Assembly (NCBI RefSeq): GCF_020622345.1
Contig: NZ_JACNMO010000012.1
Span: 62,001 to 126,000, forward strand
From: Roseobacter weihaiensis
GTDB taxonomy: Bacteria > Pseudomonadota > Alphaproteobacteria > Rhodobacterales > Rhodobacteraceae
Length of the DNA: 64,000 bases
Reading direction: 5' to 3'
The notes under the pieces are model-generated. The model did no database searches. It saw nothing but the letters and a program-made list of their open reading frames with translations, and was not told the origin of the DNA. Shown here in pieces: positions 37,803-47,788 of this stretch (the stretch's first letter is position 1; each line of letters starts with the position of its first letter). The translations under genes and the position numbers were made by a program.

Positions 37803-38293
37803 CGGTAAGGTGCATCTATTTCGAGGTTGCGGGCGATTTCCGCCTCCCAGCGTTCACCGTTTTCCAAAAGCTTGTCCTTGTCGTAATAGAGCTCCTCGCG
37901 GGTCTCGGTCGCGAACTCGAAATTCGGCCCCTCCACGATGGCATCCACCGGGCAGGCCTCCTGACAGAACCCGCAGTAGATGCATTTGGTCATGTCGATG
38001 TCATAGCGCGTGGTCCGTCTGCTGCCATCCTCGCGCGCCTCCGCGTCGATGGTGATGGCCTGTGCCGGGCAGATCGCCTCGCAGAGCTTGCAGGCGATGC
38101 AGCGTTCCTCGCCGTTGGGATAGCGGCGCAAGGCGTGCTCACCCCGGAACCGCGGGGAGAGCGGGCCCTTTTCATGCGGATAGTTGAGCGTCGCCTTGGG
38201 CGCAAAGAAGTATTTCAGCCCCAGTTTCATGCCAACCCAGAAATCCTGCAGCAGGAAATACTTGGCGGCGCGGGTGTAGTCGATCTGTGTCAT
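37799..38293 (-). CDS. nuoI: NADH-quinone oxidoreductase subunit I
   Basis: A 164-residue peripheral-arm subunit carrying the N6a and N6b clusters. Ligands are Cys65, 68, 71, 75 ([11 protein letters not shown]) and Cys104, 107, 110, 114 ([11 protein letters not shown]). The amphipathic N-terminus [19 protein letters not shown] anchors it to the membrane arm. The ATG at 38293 is preferred; the open frame upstream belongs to another gene's region. It starts 1 nt after the preceding small gene. Confidence 0.97.
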   Translation of the reverse strand: MTQIDYTRAAKYFLLQDFWVGMKLGLKYFFAPKATLNYPHEKGPLSPRFRGEHALRRYPNGEERCIACKLCEAICPAQAITIDAEAREDGSRRTTRYDIDMTKCIYCGFCQEACPVDAIVEGPNFEFATETREELYYDKDKLLENGERWEAEIARNLEIDAPYR

Positions 38294-38294
38294 G

Positions 38295-38558
38295 TCAGGT
38301 CTCCATTGGATCAAAAGTGTCAACGAAGTAACGATCCCAGTACCGAATATCGCGGGCGATATTCCGAATATTAGCGTCTGCACCTTTTCGTCCTGCGATG
38401 TACCCATCAAGGCTGCTCAGCGCGCTGTCGATGCTGTCGAACTTCCCAAGTCTTTCGCCATCGACCTCCAACTCGTACCGTCTATCATCCGAAGGTCTGA
38501 GTTGAGCTGAGCCATCTCCAAGGCCCAAGGAAAATCCATACAAGAACTCGGTAGCCAT
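38295..38558 (-). CDS. Small hypothetical protein between nuoH and nuoI
   Basis: An 87-residue soluble protein, Asp-rich, with no signal peptide. It has a pattern that might be one short beta sheet ([20 protein letters not shown]) followed by helices. I do not recognise it. It is one nucleotide from nuoH on one side and one from nuoI on the other, so it is part of the operon. Its DNA is visibly more AT-rich than the nuo genes around it, suggesting later acquisition. Confidence 0.65.
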   Translation of the reverse strand: MATEFLYGFSLGLGDGSAQLRPSDDRRYELEVDGERLGKFDSIDSALSSLDGYIAGRKGADANIRNIARDIRYWDRYFVDTFDPMET

Positions 38559-38559
38559 A

Positions 38560-39597
38560 TCAGCCCCCCATTCCCCAGCGGGCATAAGCGCCCCAGAACC
38601 AGTCGAATTTGGCGGCAAAGGCCACGAAGACCACCCAGACGAGGCTGAAGGGCAGGAACACTTTCCAGCCCAGCCGCATCAGCTGGTCGTAGCGGTAGCG
38701 CGGGGTGATCGCCTTGACCATCGCGAAGAGGAAGAAGAAGAACGCCATCTTCGCCACCATCCACAACGCGCCATCGGGCAGGCCCGGAATGGGCGAGAGC
38801 CAGCCGCCGAAAAACAGCAGCGTGGTCAGCGCGCACATCAGGAAGATCGCGATGTATTCGCCCGCCATGAACAGCAGGAACGGGGTGGAGGAGTATTCCA
38901 CCTGATAGCCCGCCACCAGCTCGGATTCCGCTTCGGGCAGGTCAAAGGGCGGGCGGTTGGTTTCGGCCAAGCAACTGATAAAGAACAAAAAAACCATCGG
39001 AAAATGCGGCAACCAGTACCACGAGAAGAACCCGTAAGCGCCGTCCTGGGCGGCCACGATACCGCCGAAGTTCATCGACCCGGTCGAGATTATCACCCCG
39101 ATGATAATGAGCCCGAGCGACACCTCGTAAGAAATCATCTGCGCCGCGGAGCGCAAGGAGCCCAGGAACGGGTATTTCGAGTTCGACGCCCAGCCCCCCA
39201 TGATGACGCCGTAAACCTCCAGCGAGGAGACAGCGAAGACAAAGAGGATCGCCACGTTGATGTCGGACAAGACCCAGGTCTCGTTGAACGGAATCACCGC
39301 CCAGGCGATCAGTGCCAGCACAAACGACGTCATCGGGGCCAGCATAAAGACGGTCTTGTCGGCCCCGGCGGGTACGACGACCTCCTTGACCACGTATTTC
39401 AGCGCATCGGCCACCGTCTGAAGCAGCCCAAAGGTGCCCACCACGTTCGGTCCGCGCCGCATCTGCACCGCGGCCCAGATCTTGCGGTCGCCGTAGACCA
39501 GAAACAGCAGCGACACCATCACGAAGCCCACGACCGCCAGCACCTGTGCCAGGATCAGAACGGCGATGCCGCCAGGAGTGGTAAAGAATTCAGCCAT
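38560..39597 (-). CDS. nuoH: NADH-quinone oxidoreductase subunit H
   Basis: A 345-residue eight-helix subunit that forms much of the quinone chamber. Family blocks are [34 protein letters not shown], and [20 protein letters not shown] with the acidic residues at the quinone entrance. It starts 6 nt after a lipoprotein gene stop. Confidence 0.97.
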   Translation of the reverse strand: MAEFFTTPGGIAVLILAQVLAVVGFVMVSLLFLVYGDRKIWAAVQMRRGPNVVGTFGLLQTVADALKYVVKEVVVPAGADKTVFMLAPMTSFVLALIAWAVIPFNETWVLSDINVAILFVFAVSSLEVYGVIMGGWASNSKYPFLGSLRSAAQMISYEVSLGLIIIGVIISTGSMNFGGIVAAQDGAYGFFSWYWLPHFPMVFLFFISCLAETNRPPFDLPEAESELVAGYQVEYSSTPFLLFMAGEYIAIFLMCALTTLLFFGGWLSPIPGLPDGALWMVAKMAFFFFLFAMVKAITPRYRYDQLMRLGWKVFLPFSLVWVVFVAFAAKFDWFWGAYARWGMGG

Positions 39598-39603
39598 AGG
39601 TCC

Positions 39604-39987
39604 TCACACCGTCGGTATTCCGCTTTCCTGACACGCGGCTACGGTGACTTCGGCGTCGATTGTAGCGCGCCCGGCAGGCAGGGTTGGCGAGATGGTGTAA
39701 ACAGCATCTGCCGCCCACACGCCACCCTCTTTGGTCAAATTTGTGCGCAAATGTCGTGCAAAACCATATCCCCGGTCGCGGGTATACCGCGCGGCCGCAC
39801 ATTCGGCATAGCGCTGCACATCTTTTTGGCTCTGTGCCTTGGTCATCGCCACATTCACCTGCACCAGATCTTCATCCAGCGCGGTGGTCTCAACGCCCAG
39901 ATAATCGGGTATAAAGTCCTCTGCCGTGGGCACCGGTTGCGCACAGGCTGCAAGCGCGAGGGGGGATATCAGCACAAGGCGGGTCAT
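39604..39987 (-). CDS. Hypothetical lipoprotein between nuoG and nuoH (second)
   Basis: A 127-residue protein with a lipoprotein signal ([15 protein letters not shown], Cys15). The mature part has Cys in AECAAARY and VTVAACQES. I do not recognise the family. Its ATG overlaps the stop of the first lipoprotein gene by 4 nt, and nuoH starts 6 nt after it. It would face the periplasm, away from the peripheral arm of complex I. The role is unknown. Confidence 0.7.
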   Translation of the reverse strand: MTRLVLISPLALAACAQPVPTAEDFIPDYLGVETTALDEDLVQVNVAMTKAQSQKDVQRYAECAAARYTRDRGYGFARHLRTNLTKEGGVWAADAVYTISPTLPAGRATIDAEVTVAACQESGIPTV

Positions 39988-40367
39988 TCACACGCCAGCC
40001 TTGGTTTTCGAAAACCCGTCACAATCCAATCGTCGCCCTGCGGCCTGGCCAACAGAGTGTAAACGCACTCCTGAGAATAGGGCTGGTAAGTTGTCGAGGT
40101 CGTCGTCGCTGTTGCCCAGCCGCCCGATCCGTAGATATTGGTCGTGGACGGTGTACTAACAGGGATAACACCAGAGTCAGTGATATTCCACTGGAATGCT
40201 CTTGCTCCGTCTGGCAAATCAAAAACCCCCGATGGTTGGCCGTAGTCAAGCATCGGTTCCGTGATCGAACCACCAACGTAACCCTGCATGACCTGGCTTG
40301 CACAGCCTGAGAGCAAGAAAAAGAAACCAATCAAACCCAAACGGGTCATTTTCATACAACTTGTCAT
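39984..40367 (-). CDS. Hypothetical lipoprotein between nuoG and nuoH (first)
   Basis: A 127-residue lipoprotein: signal [18 protein letters not shown] with lipobox LSGC, then a Ser/Thr/Gly-rich low-complexity centre ([13 protein letters not shown]) and a C-terminal [14 protein letters not shown] block. The ATG at 40367 overlaps the nuoG stop; an ATG four codons later also fits. The DNA is AT-richer than the nuo genes. It resembles small lipoprotein families in which an outer- or inner-membrane anchor is all that is known. Confidence 0.65.
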   Translation of the reverse strand: MTSCMKMTRLGLIGFFFLLSGCASQVMQGYVGGSITEPMLDYGQPSGVFDLPDGARAFQWNITDSGVIPVSTPSTTNIYGSGGWATATTTSTTYQPYSQECVYTLLARPQGDDWIVTGFRKPRLACE

Positions 40368-42379
40368 TCCGCCGCCATTGCCTCCTGCCGACGCGCCTTG
40401 GCGTTGGCCGACAGCTCCGCCATCAGTTCCGAAGCGCGGGCAATCGGATTGGTCAGGTAGAAGTCCGTGATCGCTTCAGGGAATGGCCCCTCGCCCAGAT
40501 CTCCTGGCTCCAGCGGCTGCCACTCGTTCTGCGGCACCTGATCGACCTGCCCCAAATGCGGCACCTCCTTGACCAGCGCCTGACGCAGCTGCGCGATGCT
40601 GTCATAGGGCAGCTGCGCACCCATCTCGGCCGACAACGCTCGCAGGATCGCCCAGTTCTCCTTGGCCTCTCCGGGGGCAAAGCCTGCGCGCAGGGCCAGT
40701 TGCGGACGCCCCTCGGTATTCACGAAAAGCCCCGGTTCCTCTGTATAGGCCGCTCCCGGCAGAATGATATCGGCCCGGTGTGCGCCACGATCCCCATGGG
40801 ATCCCTGATAAATCACGAAAGAGCCGTCAGCGATCTCAACCTCATCCGCGCCGAGGTTATAGATTACCTCCGCCTCTGACACCGCCTCAATGCCCCCCTC
40901 GTTCACCGCACCGATGTCGAGCGCGCCAACCCGCGCGGCTGCCGTGTGCAGCACCATGAAGCCCGAACCGGTCGCTTCCGCCAATGCCATGGCCTCGGCC
41001 AAGACTGCGGCCCCATCCGTTTCGCGCAGGGCGCCCATGCCGACGATGACGAGGCTTTCCTTCTCCTCAAGAGCGCTGTGATCCTGCGCCATCAACTTGC
41101 CCAGGGCGGCGCGATCGCTGCCGAAGTGCGTGTGCTCATACGTCAGGTCAACCGCTTGGCCCACCAGGGTGATATCCGCCCCCTGCGTCCACGCCTTGCG
41201 GATCCGGGCGTTCAGCACAGGGGCCTCGACCGCCGGGTTTGCCCCGATCAGCAGAATGGCCTTTGCGGTATCGATGTCTGCGACCTTGGCGGTACCGACA
41301 TAGGCGCTGCGGTTGCCCGCGGGCAGTTTTGCGCCGTCGGTACGGCATTCCACCACACCGCCCTGCCCTTCGATCAGCTGCTTGAGCGCGAAAGCCGCCT
41401 CGACCGGTACGAGATCGCCCGCCAGACCGGCCACTTTTTTGCCTGCCATGGCCTGGGCTGCCGCCGTCAGGGCTTCGGGCCAGCTTGCGGGCCGCAGTTT
41501 GCCGTTCTCGCGGATATAGGGTTTGTCCAGCCGCTGCCGCCGCAGCCCGTCCCAGACAAAGCGCGTCTTGTCGGAAATCCACTCCTCGTTCACGCCATCA
41601 TGGTTGCGCGGCAGAAAGCGCATCACTTCGCGCCCCTTCGTGTCCACGCGGATGTTGGAGCCGAGCGCATCCATCACGTCCACGCTCTCGGTCTTGGTCA
41701 GCTCCCAGGGCCGCGCGGTAAAGGCATAAGGCTTCGAGACCAGCGCCCCCACGGGGCACAGGTCAATGATATTGCCCTGCAAATTGCTGTCCAGCGTCTG
41801 CCCCAGATACGACGTGATTTCCGCATCCTCGCCGCGCCCGGTCTGTCCCATCTGGTGAATGCCCGCCACTTCGGTGGTAAACCGCACGCAGCGCGTGCAG
41901 GAAATGCAGCGCGTCATATGGGTCTCGACCAGCGGGCCAAGGTCCAGATCCTCCGTCGCGCGCTTGGGCTCGCGGTAGCGGCTGAAATCCACCCCGTAGG
42001 CCATCGCCTGATCCTGCAGGTCGCATTCGCCGCCCTGATCGCAGATCGGGCAATCCAGCGGGTGGTTGATCAGCAGGAACTCCATCACCCCCTCGCGGGC
42101 CTTCTTGACCATGGGCGAGTTGGTCTTGACCACCGGCGGCTGACCTTCGGGACCGGGGCGCAAATCCTTGACCTGCATCGCACAGGAGGCCGCAGGTTTC
42201 GGCGGCCCGCCCACCACTTCCACCAGGCACATGCGGCAGTTGCCCGCGATGCTCAGCCGTTCGTGGTAACAAAAGCGCGGGATTTCGATGCCCGCCTCTT
42301 CACAGGCCTGGATAAGGGTCATCGCCCCTTCGACCTCGACCTCTTTGTCGTCGATTATGACCTTGCGCAGATCGCTCAT
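40364..42379 (-). CDS. nuoG: NADH-quinone oxidoreductase subunit G
   Basis: A 671-residue peripheral-arm iron-sulfur subunit. It carries an N-terminal [2Fe-2S] motif ([15 protein letters not shown]), the [18 protein letters not shown] cluster region and a [10 protein letters not shown] [4Fe-4S] motif near residue 150. A molybdopterin-fold domain without cofactor follows. No defects are seen. It starts 40 nt after the DUF5333 gene. Confidence 0.96.
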   Translation of the reverse strand: MSDLRKVIIDDKEVEVEGAMTLIQACEEAGIEIPRFCYHERLSIAGNCRMCLVEVVGGPPKPAASCAMQVKDLRPGPEGQPPVVKTNSPMVKKAREGVMEFLLINHPLDCPICDQGGECDLQDQAMAYGVDFSRYREPKRATEDLDLGPLVETHMTRCISCTRCVRFTTEVAGIHQMGQTGRGEDAEITSYLGQTLDSNLQGNIIDLCPVGALVSKPYAFTARPWELTKTESVDVMDALGSNIRVDTKGREVMRFLPRNHDGVNEEWISDKTRFVWDGLRRQRLDKPYIRENGKLRPASWPEALTAAAQAMAGKKVAGLAGDLVPVEAAFALKQLIEGQGGVVECRTDGAKLPAGNRSAYVGTAKVADIDTAKAILLIGANPAVEAPVLNARIRKAWTQGADITLVGQAVDLTYEHTHFGSDRAALGKLMAQDHSALEEKESLVIVGMGALRETDGAAVLAEAMALAEATGSGFMVLHTAAARVGALDIGAVNEGGIEAVSEAEVIYNLGADEVEIADGSFVIYQGSHGDRGAHRADIILPGAAYTEEPGLFVNTEGRPQLALRAGFAPGEAKENWAILRALSAEMGAQLPYDSIAQLRQALVKEVPHLGQVDQVPQNEWQPLEPGDLGEGPFPEAITDFYLTNPIARASELMAELSANAKARRQEAMAAE

Positions 42380-42419
42380 ATCATGTGCCTCTATCTGATG
42401 CGCACCGGGCGCTCAATGG

Positions 42420-42827
42420 TTAGTCGGAGGCGCGCAGCAGCGCCCCTATTTGTGAGTTCTGCGCAATCTCGGCCTGGCCAAGCGCACAGTATCCTTGTTC
42501 ATCCTGGCCCAGATTGCGGGCCGCCATATAGTCCGCCGCGCGGGCGCGCAGCCTGTCCTTTTCGGTATCAGATTCAATATGGGTCCTGATTTCGCTTTCA
42601 CTATACCCCAAGCTGGCCGCTTCGCGCTGCAGATCGCGCAACACCCCAAGGGCGCGGAACAGACGCGCCGATATTGTCGGGCAATTCTCGCGAATCTCAT
42701 GCGCCAGCCCGATGGCGAAAAGCTGGGCGTCAATCTGCGGCACATCGCGCAACGCCGGTTTGGCGAGCACGCCGCCCGGCAGAGATATCCCAAGGGCCAG
42801 CACTGCGCCTGTCATTGCCGCACGCAT
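42420..42827 (-). CDS. DUF5333-type exported protein
   Basis: A 135-residue protein with a signal peptide (MRAAMTGAVLALGISLPGGVLA) and a helical mature part. It fits DUF5333, a family seen inside Rhodobacterales nuo operons, recognised mainly from position, length and the NCPTISARLFRALG pattern. An AGGAGA site lies 5 nt before the ATG. It would act in the periplasm. The function is unknown. Confidence 0.7.
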   Translation of the reverse strand: MRAAMTGAVLALGISLPGGVLAKPALRDVPQIDAQLFAIGLAHEIRENCPTISARLFRALGVLRDLQREAASLGYSESEIRTHIESDTEKDRLRARAADYMAARNLGQDEQGYCALGQAEIAQNSQIGALLRASD

Positions 42828-42900
42828 TCTATCTCTCCTTTGGCGGCAGGACCCCGCACGCTGGCGCGAACCGATGCCGCACGATATGCCACGGGGGGCG

Positions 42901-43227
42901 TCATTCCCGGCAGCTTCCCTGCAAGGTCAGCGTGTCGCCGGTGATGGGCAGGCTCTCATCGGGGCTGTCAGGACCCACAAGCCAGACGATATCCGACCGT
43001 CCATATCGGTTGACACAATAGATCGTCGCCTCATAGCGCGCCGCCTCCCGTGCGCCTGTCAAAGAGGCAGACGCCGGACGCGCTGTCACGACAAAATCCT
43101 GACGGTTGCCGCGCTCCGTGTTGAGTCTCGTGTTAAAAAAAACACCATCAAACGCGACATCGTCATCATCCGGACCACAGGCCGTCAGCGCAAGCGCTAT
43201 GAGTGTCAAGGCTGCTACTGCGCGCAT
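42901..43227 (-). CDS. Hypothetical lipoprotein
   Basis: A 108-residue protein with signal MRAVAALTLIALALTAC (Cys17 after the lipobox) and an Asp-rich start to the mature part (GPDDDD). It ends TLTLQGSCRE with a second Cys. It has no recognisable domain. The ATG at 43227 has GGAG 7 nt upstream and lies 4 nt after the DUF3291 stop. It lies between nuoF and nuoG. Confidence 0.65.
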   Translation of the reverse strand: MRAVAALTLIALALTACGPDDDDVAFDGVFFNTRLNTERGNRQDFVVTARPASASLTGAREAARYEATIYCVNRYGRSDIVWLVGPDSPDESLPITGDTLTLQGSCRE

Positions 43228-43231
43228 GTTC

Positions 43232-43732
43232 TTACTCCGCTGCAACCGGGGGGCACCGGTTGTCCTTCCACCTGCTGGCCTCTTTCAGATAAGACCACCC
43301 AAAGGCGTGATCGCTGTCGCCGTTTTGCCTCAAGTGCTCAAGCCGCGCCAGCGCCTCGTCCAGCGTCGGCTCATGGCCTTCGGGCACCCACCACATCACG
43401 AAATGCATCTCTCCGAGCACCTCGAACCACTCCTGACGGCGCGCGTAGAACTGCTTGTGGATCGTGCCCCAGACAAACTGCTCCAGCGCCTCGACGCTTT
43501 CCCAAACCGTGAGGTTCGAGACATAGAGCGGATCGCCATCAATGGCGTTTTCCGTATTCCCGGTGCCCGGCGCGCCCGAGCCTTCCATCATCCAGACGAA
43601 CCCCGGCATGCGCTTGCCCAGCCCATTGATCCGGTCGAGGTTCGCCATGAACTCCGCGACACGCGGATCATCCGTTGGGGCGGCAAGGCGGCCTACGTTG
43701 AGTTCGGCGAGGTGTTTGGCGTGTTCAACCAT
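43232..43732 (-). CDS. DUF3291 family protein
   Basis: A 166-residue soluble protein matching DUF3291: LAELNVGRLAAPTDDPRVAEFM, then NLTVWESVEALEQFVW and MWWVPEGHEPTLDEALARLE. The fold resembles the dimeric alpha-beta barrel of ABM-like enzymes. The function is unknown. Its start overlaps the preceding exported-protein gene by 8 nt, and it is one of several non-complex-I genes between nuoF and nuoG. Confidence 0.8.
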   Translation of the reverse strand: MVEHAKHLAELNVGRLAAPTDDPRVAEFMANLDRINGLGKRMPGFVWMMEGSGAPGTGNTENAIDGDPLYVSNLTVWESVEALEQFVWGTIHKQFYARRQEWFEVLGEMHFVMWWVPEGHEPTLDEALARLEHLRQNGDSDHAFGWSYLKEASRWKDNRCPPVAAE

Positions 43733-44144
43733 GAACTTCCTCGCCGCATACTTCGTCAGGCGTTTTTACTTCGCCTGTGCACAAACCCCCAAACCGGAAG
43801 TCCAGTCCGTTTGGCAAACGCTCAACAAGTTCAACGGGACCAGGCAACATATTGAATCTTTGGCAGGTTACATAAATCATGAAATGCGACAGCCCATCGG
43901 CGTGCCGCTCATCAAGCAACACGTCAAAAGACAGCACAAACTCGAAGCGTTGTTCCGAGATCGGAATACTATCAATCACAATATGACCTTCGGAACCATC
44001 CCATGAAAAAGCAGCGCCGGATAGATGGGTGTATTCGCCAGTTCCACACGGTTCAGGAATGTGGATACCATGCGCGAATGCGGCGCCACCGACTAAGATC
44101 AAAGCGCACGGCAACGCCGCTGTACCTGGCCAGAGTTGTATCAT
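43725..44144 (-). CDS. Hypothetical exported protein after nuoF
   Basis: A 139-residue protein with a signal peptide (LPCALILVGGAAFAHG) and four or five Cys in the mature part (EPCGTGEY, YVTCQRFN, GGLCTGE, DEVCGEE), consistent with disulfides in the periplasm. Not recognised. The ATG shares a base with the nuoF stop (TGATG); a GTG one codon earlier would overlap by 4 nt. The gene is AT-richer than nuoF, suggesting later arrival. Confidence 0.62.
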   Translation of the reverse strand: MIQLWPGTAALPCALILVGGAAFAHGIHIPEPCGTGEYTHLSGAAFSWDGSEGHIVIDSIPISEQRFEFVLSFDVLLDERHADGLSHFMIYVTCQRFNMLPGPVELVERLPNGLDFRFGGLCTGEVKTPDEVCGEEVHG

Positions 44145-45439
44145 CACTCCGCCGCCACAGCGCTCACGCGGCCCGTCCGCTTGTGCTTGATCCGGTCCTC
44201 GATCTCGTCGCGGAAGTGGCGGATCAGGCCCTGAATGGGCCAGGCCGCAGCATCACCAAGCGCGCAGATCGTGTGGCCTTCGACCTGCTTTGTCACATCG
44301 AGCAGCATGTCGATCTCCTCGACCTCCGCCTCACCGGTGACCAGCCGGTCCATCACCCGCATCATCCAGCCCGTGCCTTCGCGGCAGGGCGTGCACTGGC
44401 CACAGGACTCGTGCTTGTAGAACTTCGACAGACGCCAGATCGCCTTGATCACATCCGTCGAATTGTCCATCACGATCACCGCCGCCGTGCCAAGACCCGA
44501 CCGCTGCTCGCGCAGGTAGTCGAAATCCATGATCGCGTCTTTCATGTCCTTGCCGGGGATCAGCGGCACCGAGGACCCGCCCGGAATGACGGCCTTGAGA
44601 TTGTCCCAGCCGCCGCGAATACCGCCGCAATGGGTCTCGATCAGCTCCTCGAAACTGATCGACATCGCCTCTTCGACGACGCAGGGATTGTTCACATGGC
44701 CCGAAATCGCAAAGAGTTTCGTCCCTGCGTTGTTGGCGCGCCCAAAGCTTGAAAACCACTCCGGCCCGCGCCGCAGGATCGTGGGCACAACGGCGATGCT
44801 TTCGACGTTGTTCACCGTGGTCGGACAGCCGTAGAGCCCGGCGCCCGCCGGGAACGGCGGCTTCATGCGCGGCATGCCCTTCTTGCCCTCGAGGCTTTCC
44901 AGCAGGGCGGTCTCTTCACCGCAAATGTAAGCGCCCGCGCCGTGGTGCAGGTAGATGTCGAAATCCCAGCCGGAGCCTGCGGCATTCTTGCCCACCAGCC
45001 CGGCATCATAGGCCTCGTCAATCGCGGCCTGCAGCGCCTCTTTCTCGCGGATGTATTCGCCGCGGATGTAGATGTAGCAGGCATGCGCATTCATCGCGAA
45101 AGAGGCAATCAGGCAGCCCTCGACCAATGTATGCGGATCGTGGCGCATGATCTCGCGGTCCTTGCAGGTGCCCGGCTCGGATTCGTCGGCATTGACCACC
45201 AGGTAAGCGGGCCGCCCGTCACTTTCCTTGGGCATGAACGACCATTTCAGACCGGTCGGGAAGCCAGCACCGCCCCGGCCCCGCAGGCCAGAGGCTTTCA
45301 TCTGGTCCACAATCCAGTCCCGACCCTTCTGGATGATGCCCGCTGTGCCATCCCAATGGCCGCGCTGTTGCGCGCCCTTGAGCGTGCGGTCATGCATCCC
45401 GTAGATGTTGGTAAAGATGCGATCTTTATCCTGAAGCAT
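44144..45439 (-). CDS. nuoF: NADH-quinone oxidoreductase subunit F
   Basis: A 431-residue NADH-binding flavoprotein subunit. FMN/NADH segments are [20 protein letters not shown] and [19 protein letters not shown]. The [4Fe-4S] N3 ligands lie in [15 protein letters not shown] with a later Cys in TICALG. The start ATG at 45439 follows a 13-nt gap from the DUF5337 gene. Confidence 0.97.
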   Translation of the reverse strand: MLQDKDRIFTNIYGMHDRTLKGAQQRGHWDGTAGIIQKGRDWIVDQMKASGLRGRGGAGFPTGLKWSFMPKESDGRPAYLVVNADESEPGTCKDREIMRHDPHTLVEGCLIASFAMNAHACYIYIRGEYIREKEALQAAIDEAYDAGLVGKNAAGSGWDFDIYLHHGAGAYICGEETALLESLEGKKGMPRMKPPFPAGAGLYGCPTTVNNVESIAVVPTILRRGPEWFSSFGRANNAGTKLFAISGHVNNPCVVEEAMSISFEELIETHCGGIRGGWDNLKAVIPGGSSVPLIPGKDMKDAIMDFDYLREQRSGLGTAAVIVMDNSTDVIKAIWRLSKFYKHESCGQCTPCREGTGWMMRVMDRLVTGEAEVEEIDMLLDVTKQVEGHTICALGDAAAWPIQGLIRHFRDEIEDRIKHKRTGRVSAVAAE

Positions 45440-45452
45440 ACCGCTTCCCCTT

Positions 45453-45701
45453 TTACCTGTCCTCGCGCGCGGCCTTGCGCGCACGTTTCAATTGCATCGA
45501 GACGATAAACGACCACAAGAGGGCCGCCAGAGCGAAGAGATCAATGAGGATCGACTGCCTTGACGTTAGCCCGATCTTGGGCGCCAGCCACAACGACAGC
45601 ATCCAAAGCACCATGGTCCCCACAATCACGAGGCTGACCATCCGTCCTTTGGCGGCCAAGGCACGCTCCCGCGCCTCGGCCGATTGTTCTTGCGCACTCA
45701 T
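45453..45701 (-). CDS. DUF5337-type two-helix membrane protein
   Basis: An 82-residue protein with a charged N-terminal helix ([16 protein letters not shown]), two membrane helices ([18 protein letters not shown] and [18 protein letters not shown]) and a basic tail. It fits DUF5337, found beside nuoF in Rhodobacterales. The function is unknown; an accessory membrane component of complex I assembly is possible. It is 13 nt from nuoF. Confidence 0.72.
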   Translation of the reverse strand: MSAQEQSAEARERALAAKGRMVSLVIVGTMVLWMLSLWLAPKIGLTSRQSILIDLFALAALLWSFIVSMQLKRARKAAREDR

Positions 45702-45725
45702 GAAGCCTCCTAGCTTCGTCTTGGA

Positions 45726-46373
45726 TCAGCCTTTGGCTTTTGCCAGCGCCTTGGCCTGACCGACCCAGTCGTCCCGTTCGATACGTCCTTTGAAGCGCAG
45801 GCGCTCATCCACCCACGCGATATCTTTCTTTTTCAGCTTGGCGACCTGCTCGTAATGCCAGATGCCAAGCTCGTTGAGGGTCTGCTCCAGCTTGGGGCCG
45901 ACGCCGCTGATCTTCTTGAGATCGTCCGCCTGGCCACCCTCCGGGGCATCCCGCATCAGCGCGGGTCGCGCATCTGTTTCTTTTGCAGCGGGTTTCGCCT
46001 TCGCGGGCGTCGCCTGCTTGGCAGGCGACTTTGCAGCCGGCGCTTTCGCGGGTGCCGGTTTTTCAGCAGCTTTTACCGCCGCCGGGGCGGCAGCGGCAAC
46101 CGGTGCGGCGGCCTTCGGCGCTGGCGCTTCGGGTTTTTCAGGCGCCGCCGGTGTGTTCAGCTTGACCTCGCCCGGACCGGGCAACGGACGCGTCATCACA
46201 AAGCTGATGATGCCGCCAAAAATGAGAAAGACCAGGAATCCAACAAAGGCGCCCTGCAGGAAACTCCAGTTTTCCCCCAGCACCCACAGCAGCGTGCCGG
46301 CCAGAGTGCCGCCGGCCAATGCCACAAGCCAGCTGCCAATCGCCATTCCAATCATTCCTTTGTTGCTATCCAT
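45726..46373 (-). CDS. Membrane-anchored helix-hairpin-helix protein
   Basis: A 215-residue protein: two N-terminal membrane helices (about residues 8-60), an Ala/Pro/Lys-rich linker of some 80 residues, and a C-terminal domain with QADDLKKISGVGPKLEQTL, a helix-hairpin-helix-like motif. The same domain is the C-terminal tail of NuoE just upstream. Such domains bind DNA in other proteins, but here may mediate protein contacts. It is often annotated as an NADH dehydrogenase-related or nuclease-like protein; no nuclease residues are visible. Confidence 0.72.
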   Translation of the reverse strand: MDSNKGMIGMAIGSWLVALAGGTLAGTLLWVLGENWSFLQGAFVGFLVFLIFGGIISFVMTRPLPGPGEVKLNTPAAPEKPEAPAPKAAAPVAAAAPAAVKAAEKPAPAKAPAAKSPAKQATPAKAKPAAKETDARPALMRDAPEGGQADDLKKISGVGPKLEQTLNELGIWHYEQVAKLKKKDIAWVDERLRFKGRIERDDWVGQAKALAKAKG

Positions 46374-46402
46374 AGCGGCCTCTCTTTCGGTTATTTACGC
46401 AA

Positions 46403-47482
46403 TCACTTTTTATAAATACCGTCTTTTTCCGCCCTTTGGGAAAATTCTGTGTCCTGCCCGTCAGCAAGGGCTTTGGCCTGTGCGACCCAGCCATCTCTGC
46501 TGACGCGGCCCTTGAACCCCACAAAGCTTTCGTCCGCCCAGGCCACTTCATCCTCGGACCAGCTTGCAATCTGGTCAAAATGATAAATGCCGATGTCATT
46601 CAGCATCCCCTCAAGCTTGGGGCCGATCCCCTTGATGAGCTTGAGATCATCCGCCCCGTTCTCGCGCGGGCCTTTCAGCGTGCCGGGTTTCACGCCTGCG
46701 GGCACCTCGGTCACCTGCTCCGGCGCAGGTTTCCTTTTCGCTTTGGGCTTGGGGGCCGGGGCTGCATTTTCGTTTGCGCCCTGCCAGGGCATCCGCAGGG
46801 GCACTTCGGTCCCGTCGATACGCTTGACCGTATCGCCCAGATCCACCGCCAGCTGGACGGAGGCATTGTACTGTGTTTTGCCGCTGTCATAGTCGGTGAG
46901 GCTGGTCAGCCCCTTGAGCGGCTCTGCCGCGTAGCGTCCGTTCTGCGGCCCCGGCACGGGCACTTTGCCCGCTGCCAACTCGTCAATGATCTCCCCCAGG
47001 CGCGCGGCCGTCAAATCCTCGTAGTAGTCTTTGCCGATCTGCGCCATCGGGGCGTTCGAACACGATCCAAGACACTCCACCTCTTCCCATGAGAAATTCC
47101 CGTCCACAGACAATTGATGTGGCTCGGCGGCGATCTTTTCCTTGCAGACCGCCACCAGGTCTTCCGCGCCGCAGATCATGCAGGACGTTGTACCGCAAAC
47201 CTGAATATGGGCAATGGCACCAACGGGTTGGAGCTGGAACATAAAGTAAAACGTCGCCACTTCCAGCGCCCGGATGTAGCTGAGATCCAGCATATCCGCG
47301 ACCGTTTCAATCGCGGGCTTGGAAAGCCAGCCCTCCTGCTCCTGCGCCCGCCAAAGGATCGGAATAATGGCCGAGGCCTGCCGCCCCTCGGGGTATTTGG
47401 TCATCTGCCCTTCCGCCCAAGCCTGGTTGGCGGGTGTGAAAGCAAAGCTTGAAGGTTGGTCGGGATGAAGTCTGCGGAGCAT
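46403..47482 (-). CDS. nuoE: NuoE with C-terminal helix-hairpin-helix extension
   Basis: A 359-residue protein. Residues 1-170 are the standard thioredoxin-like NuoE with [2Fe-2S] ligands Cys96, Cys101, Cys137 and Cys141 (CGTTSC, CLGSC). An extra Pro/Ala/Lys-rich linker follows, then from about 276 a domain with [19 protein letters not shown] and [14 protein letters not shown]. It is nearly twice the length of E. coli NuoE. The tail matches the neighbouring membrane-anchored protein. An AGGA site precedes the ATG. Confidence 0.93.
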   Translation of the reverse strand: MLRRLHPDQPSSFAFTPANQAWAEGQMTKYPEGRQASAIIPILWRAQEQEGWLSKPAIETVADMLDLSYIRALEVATFYFMFQLQPVGAIAHIQVCGTTSCMICGAEDLVAVCKEKIAAEPHQLSVDGNFSWEEVECLGSCSNAPMAQIGKDYYEDLTAARLGEIIDELAAGKVPVPGPQNGRYAAEPLKGLTSLTDYDSGKTQYNASVQLAVDLGDTVKRIDGTEVPLRMPWQGANENAAPAPKPKAKRKPAPEQVTEVPAGVKPGTLKGPRENGADDLKLIKGIGPKLEGMLNDIGIYHFDQIASWSEDEVAWADESFVGFKGRVSRDGWVAQAKALADGQDTEFSQRAEKDGIYKK

Positions 47483-47521
47483 TTCGGTGTCCTTTGCGCG
47501 CCCTGCGGCACATCGATGTCA

Positions 47522-47788
47522 TTAGAGGCGTTCAACAGCGCGTTTGGGGTCGGAGTTTGTCCAAAGGCGGGGTGCGATCTCACACTCCGCACTACCGTCA
47601 GGGCAAAGCTTCGGCACCTTATAACACTCCGCGCCTGGCTGCGGGTTGGTCCAGAGTCTCGGTCTGTCGCATGTAGTGCCATCGGCCTGCCGGGCATCGG
47701 GCGCATCTGAGCCGCTCATGGGCGCATGAAATTTCACGACAAGCGCCACAGCGATACAGAGTGTCAGGGCAATCAACCTGCCGGTCAT
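47522..47788 (-). CDS. Small hypothetical exported or anchored protein after nuoD
   Basis: An 88-residue protein with an N-terminal hydrophobic segment ([19 protein letters not shown]) that may anchor or export it. The rest contains two RLWTN repeats (about residues 44-48 and 74-78) and three Cys ([19 protein letters not shown]). Not recognised. The ATG overlaps the nuoD stop by 4 nt and nuoE starts 39 nt after it. Confidence 0.62.
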   Translation of the reverse strand: MTGRLIALTLCIAVALVVKFHAPMSGSDAPDARQADGTTCDRPRLWTNPQPGAECYKVPKLCPDGSAECEIAPRLWTNSDPKRAVERL

